A DNA stretch of 64,000 nt. Origin: Brevundimonas sp. NIBR10. GTDB taxonomy: Bacteria; Pseudomonadota; Alphaproteobacteria; Caulobacterales; Caulobacteraceae. A program made the position numbers and the translations under genes. Shown in pieces: positions 63,651-64,000 of the stretch. The first letter of the stretch is position 1, and each line of letters opens with the position of its first letter. The DNA is taken from the NCBI RefSeq assembly GCF_027912515.1, contig NZ_CP115464.1, forward strand, positions 3,635,501 through 3,699,500, written 5' to 3'. The notes beneath the pieces are model-generated. The model saw only the letters and a list, made by a program, of their open reading frames with translations. It searched no databases and had not been told where the DNA came from.

Positions 63651-64000
63651 TCAACGACCTTTGCAAAACTCTCCCAGCATCGCCGGATAAAGCCCGTGTT
63701 CCGCCACGCGCACCCGCTCGCTCAGCGTCTCTGCGGTGTCGCCCGCCAGGATCGGCACGCGCGCCTGACCCAGGATCGGGCCTTCGTCGACGCCGTCGGT
63801 GACCAGGTGGACGGTGCAGCCAGCTTCATCGTCGCCGGCCGCGATGGCGCGGGCGTGAGTGTCGAGGCCCGGATAGAGGGGCAGCAGGGACGGATGGATG
63901 TTCAGCATCCGACCGGCCCAGGATCGCACCAGAAACGGCGTCAGGATGCGCATGTAACCGGCCAGAGCGATGACCTGGACGTCGGCCAGGATCAGGGCGT
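63651..64000 (-). CDS. purN: Phosphoribosylglycinamide formyltransferase, partial
   Basis: Cut by the window edge at its 5' end. The visible C-terminal part reads ALILADVQVIALAGYMRILT, then GRMLNIHPSLLPLYPGLDTHARAI with the active-site His-Pro-Ser loop, and AGCTVHLVTDGVDEGPILGQ. It adds the formyl group from 10-formyl-THF to GAR in purine synthesis. The palindromic element B lies just past its stop. Confidence 0.94.
   Translation of the reverse strand, partial: ALILADVQVIALAGYMRILTPFLVRSWAGRMLNIHPSLLPLYPGLDTHARAIAAGDDEAGCTVHLVTDGVDEGPILGQARVPILAGDTAETLSERVRVAEHGLYPAMLGEFCKGR

Noticed and set aside
61447..63690. 747-codon plus-strand frame over the M13 peptidase
   Set aside because: Antisense shadow; the minus strand carries all M13 motifs.

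Overview
The window looks like the chromosome of a high-GC alphaproteobacterium of the family Caulobacteraceae, probably Brevundimonas or a close relative. Pointers are a MipZ division-site ATPase, a long Caulobacter-type TonB receptor, a chemoreceptor ending in a WEEF-type pentapeptide, alphaproteobacterial gene orders (murA-DUF2948-UPF0262-infA-maf-rng-yacG-tRNA-Phe; aroQ-accB-accC; petA-petB-petC) and interspersed GC-rich palindromic elements. No prophage, insertion sequence or CRISPR array is visible. The assignment is inference from gene content only.

Layout. 1-975 is gene-free, with 7-bp tandem repeats, stacked hairpins and a palindromic element. 976-10831: clpS-clpA, a phasin, a D,D-carboxypeptidase with a SPOR domain, a J-domain protein, mipZ, a SPOR lipoprotein, panC, a CsbD-like protein, a holin-like membrane protein and a DUF4287-type protein. 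10851-19719: tRNA-Thr, the murA-to-tRNA-Phe cluster, thiS/thiG with a solitary antitoxin between them on the opposite strand, and aroQ-accB-accC. 19792-26010: TonB receptor, M61 peptidase, a possible truncated DUF1801 gene beside an atypical unknown gene, and a lipoprotein. 26096-35857: ribosomal protein and transcription factor genes (tRNA-Trp, secE, nusG, rplK, rplA, rplJ, rplL) split by about 6 kb holding a chemoreceptor, a TPR-AspH hydroxylase, a NUDIX protein, an HxlR/reductase pair and a frameshifted DUF2059 gene. 36091-43953: a copper chaperone, ychF, an unknown secreted protein with an internal duplication, a lipoprotein, two tandem M28 peptidases and a small secreted protein. 44075-54661: cytochrome bc1 operon, trmL, M19 dipeptidase, an acyltransferase/JmjC pair, plsC-like, diguanylate cyclase and DEAD-box helicase. 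54893-64000: a small secreted protein, a dense GANTC repeat, arsR-ACR3-arsC, an ABC-F ATPase, a Phd/PIN toxin-antitoxin operon, ndk, an M13 peptidase and a partial purN.

How the genes fit together. Most of the window is core housekeeping: envelope synthesis, translation, respiration, fatty acid and cofactor synthesis, proteolysis. Secreted metallopeptidases (M61, two M28, M19, M13) and the TonB receptor suggest scavenging of peptides and complex nutrients. Accessory functions are arsenic resistance, a toxin-antitoxin module and several small lineage-specific exported proteins. The least explained items are the GANTC-rich repeat before the ars operon, the duplicated secreted protein at 37787-39412, the acyltransferase/JmjC pair, and the hairpin cluster at 385-490.
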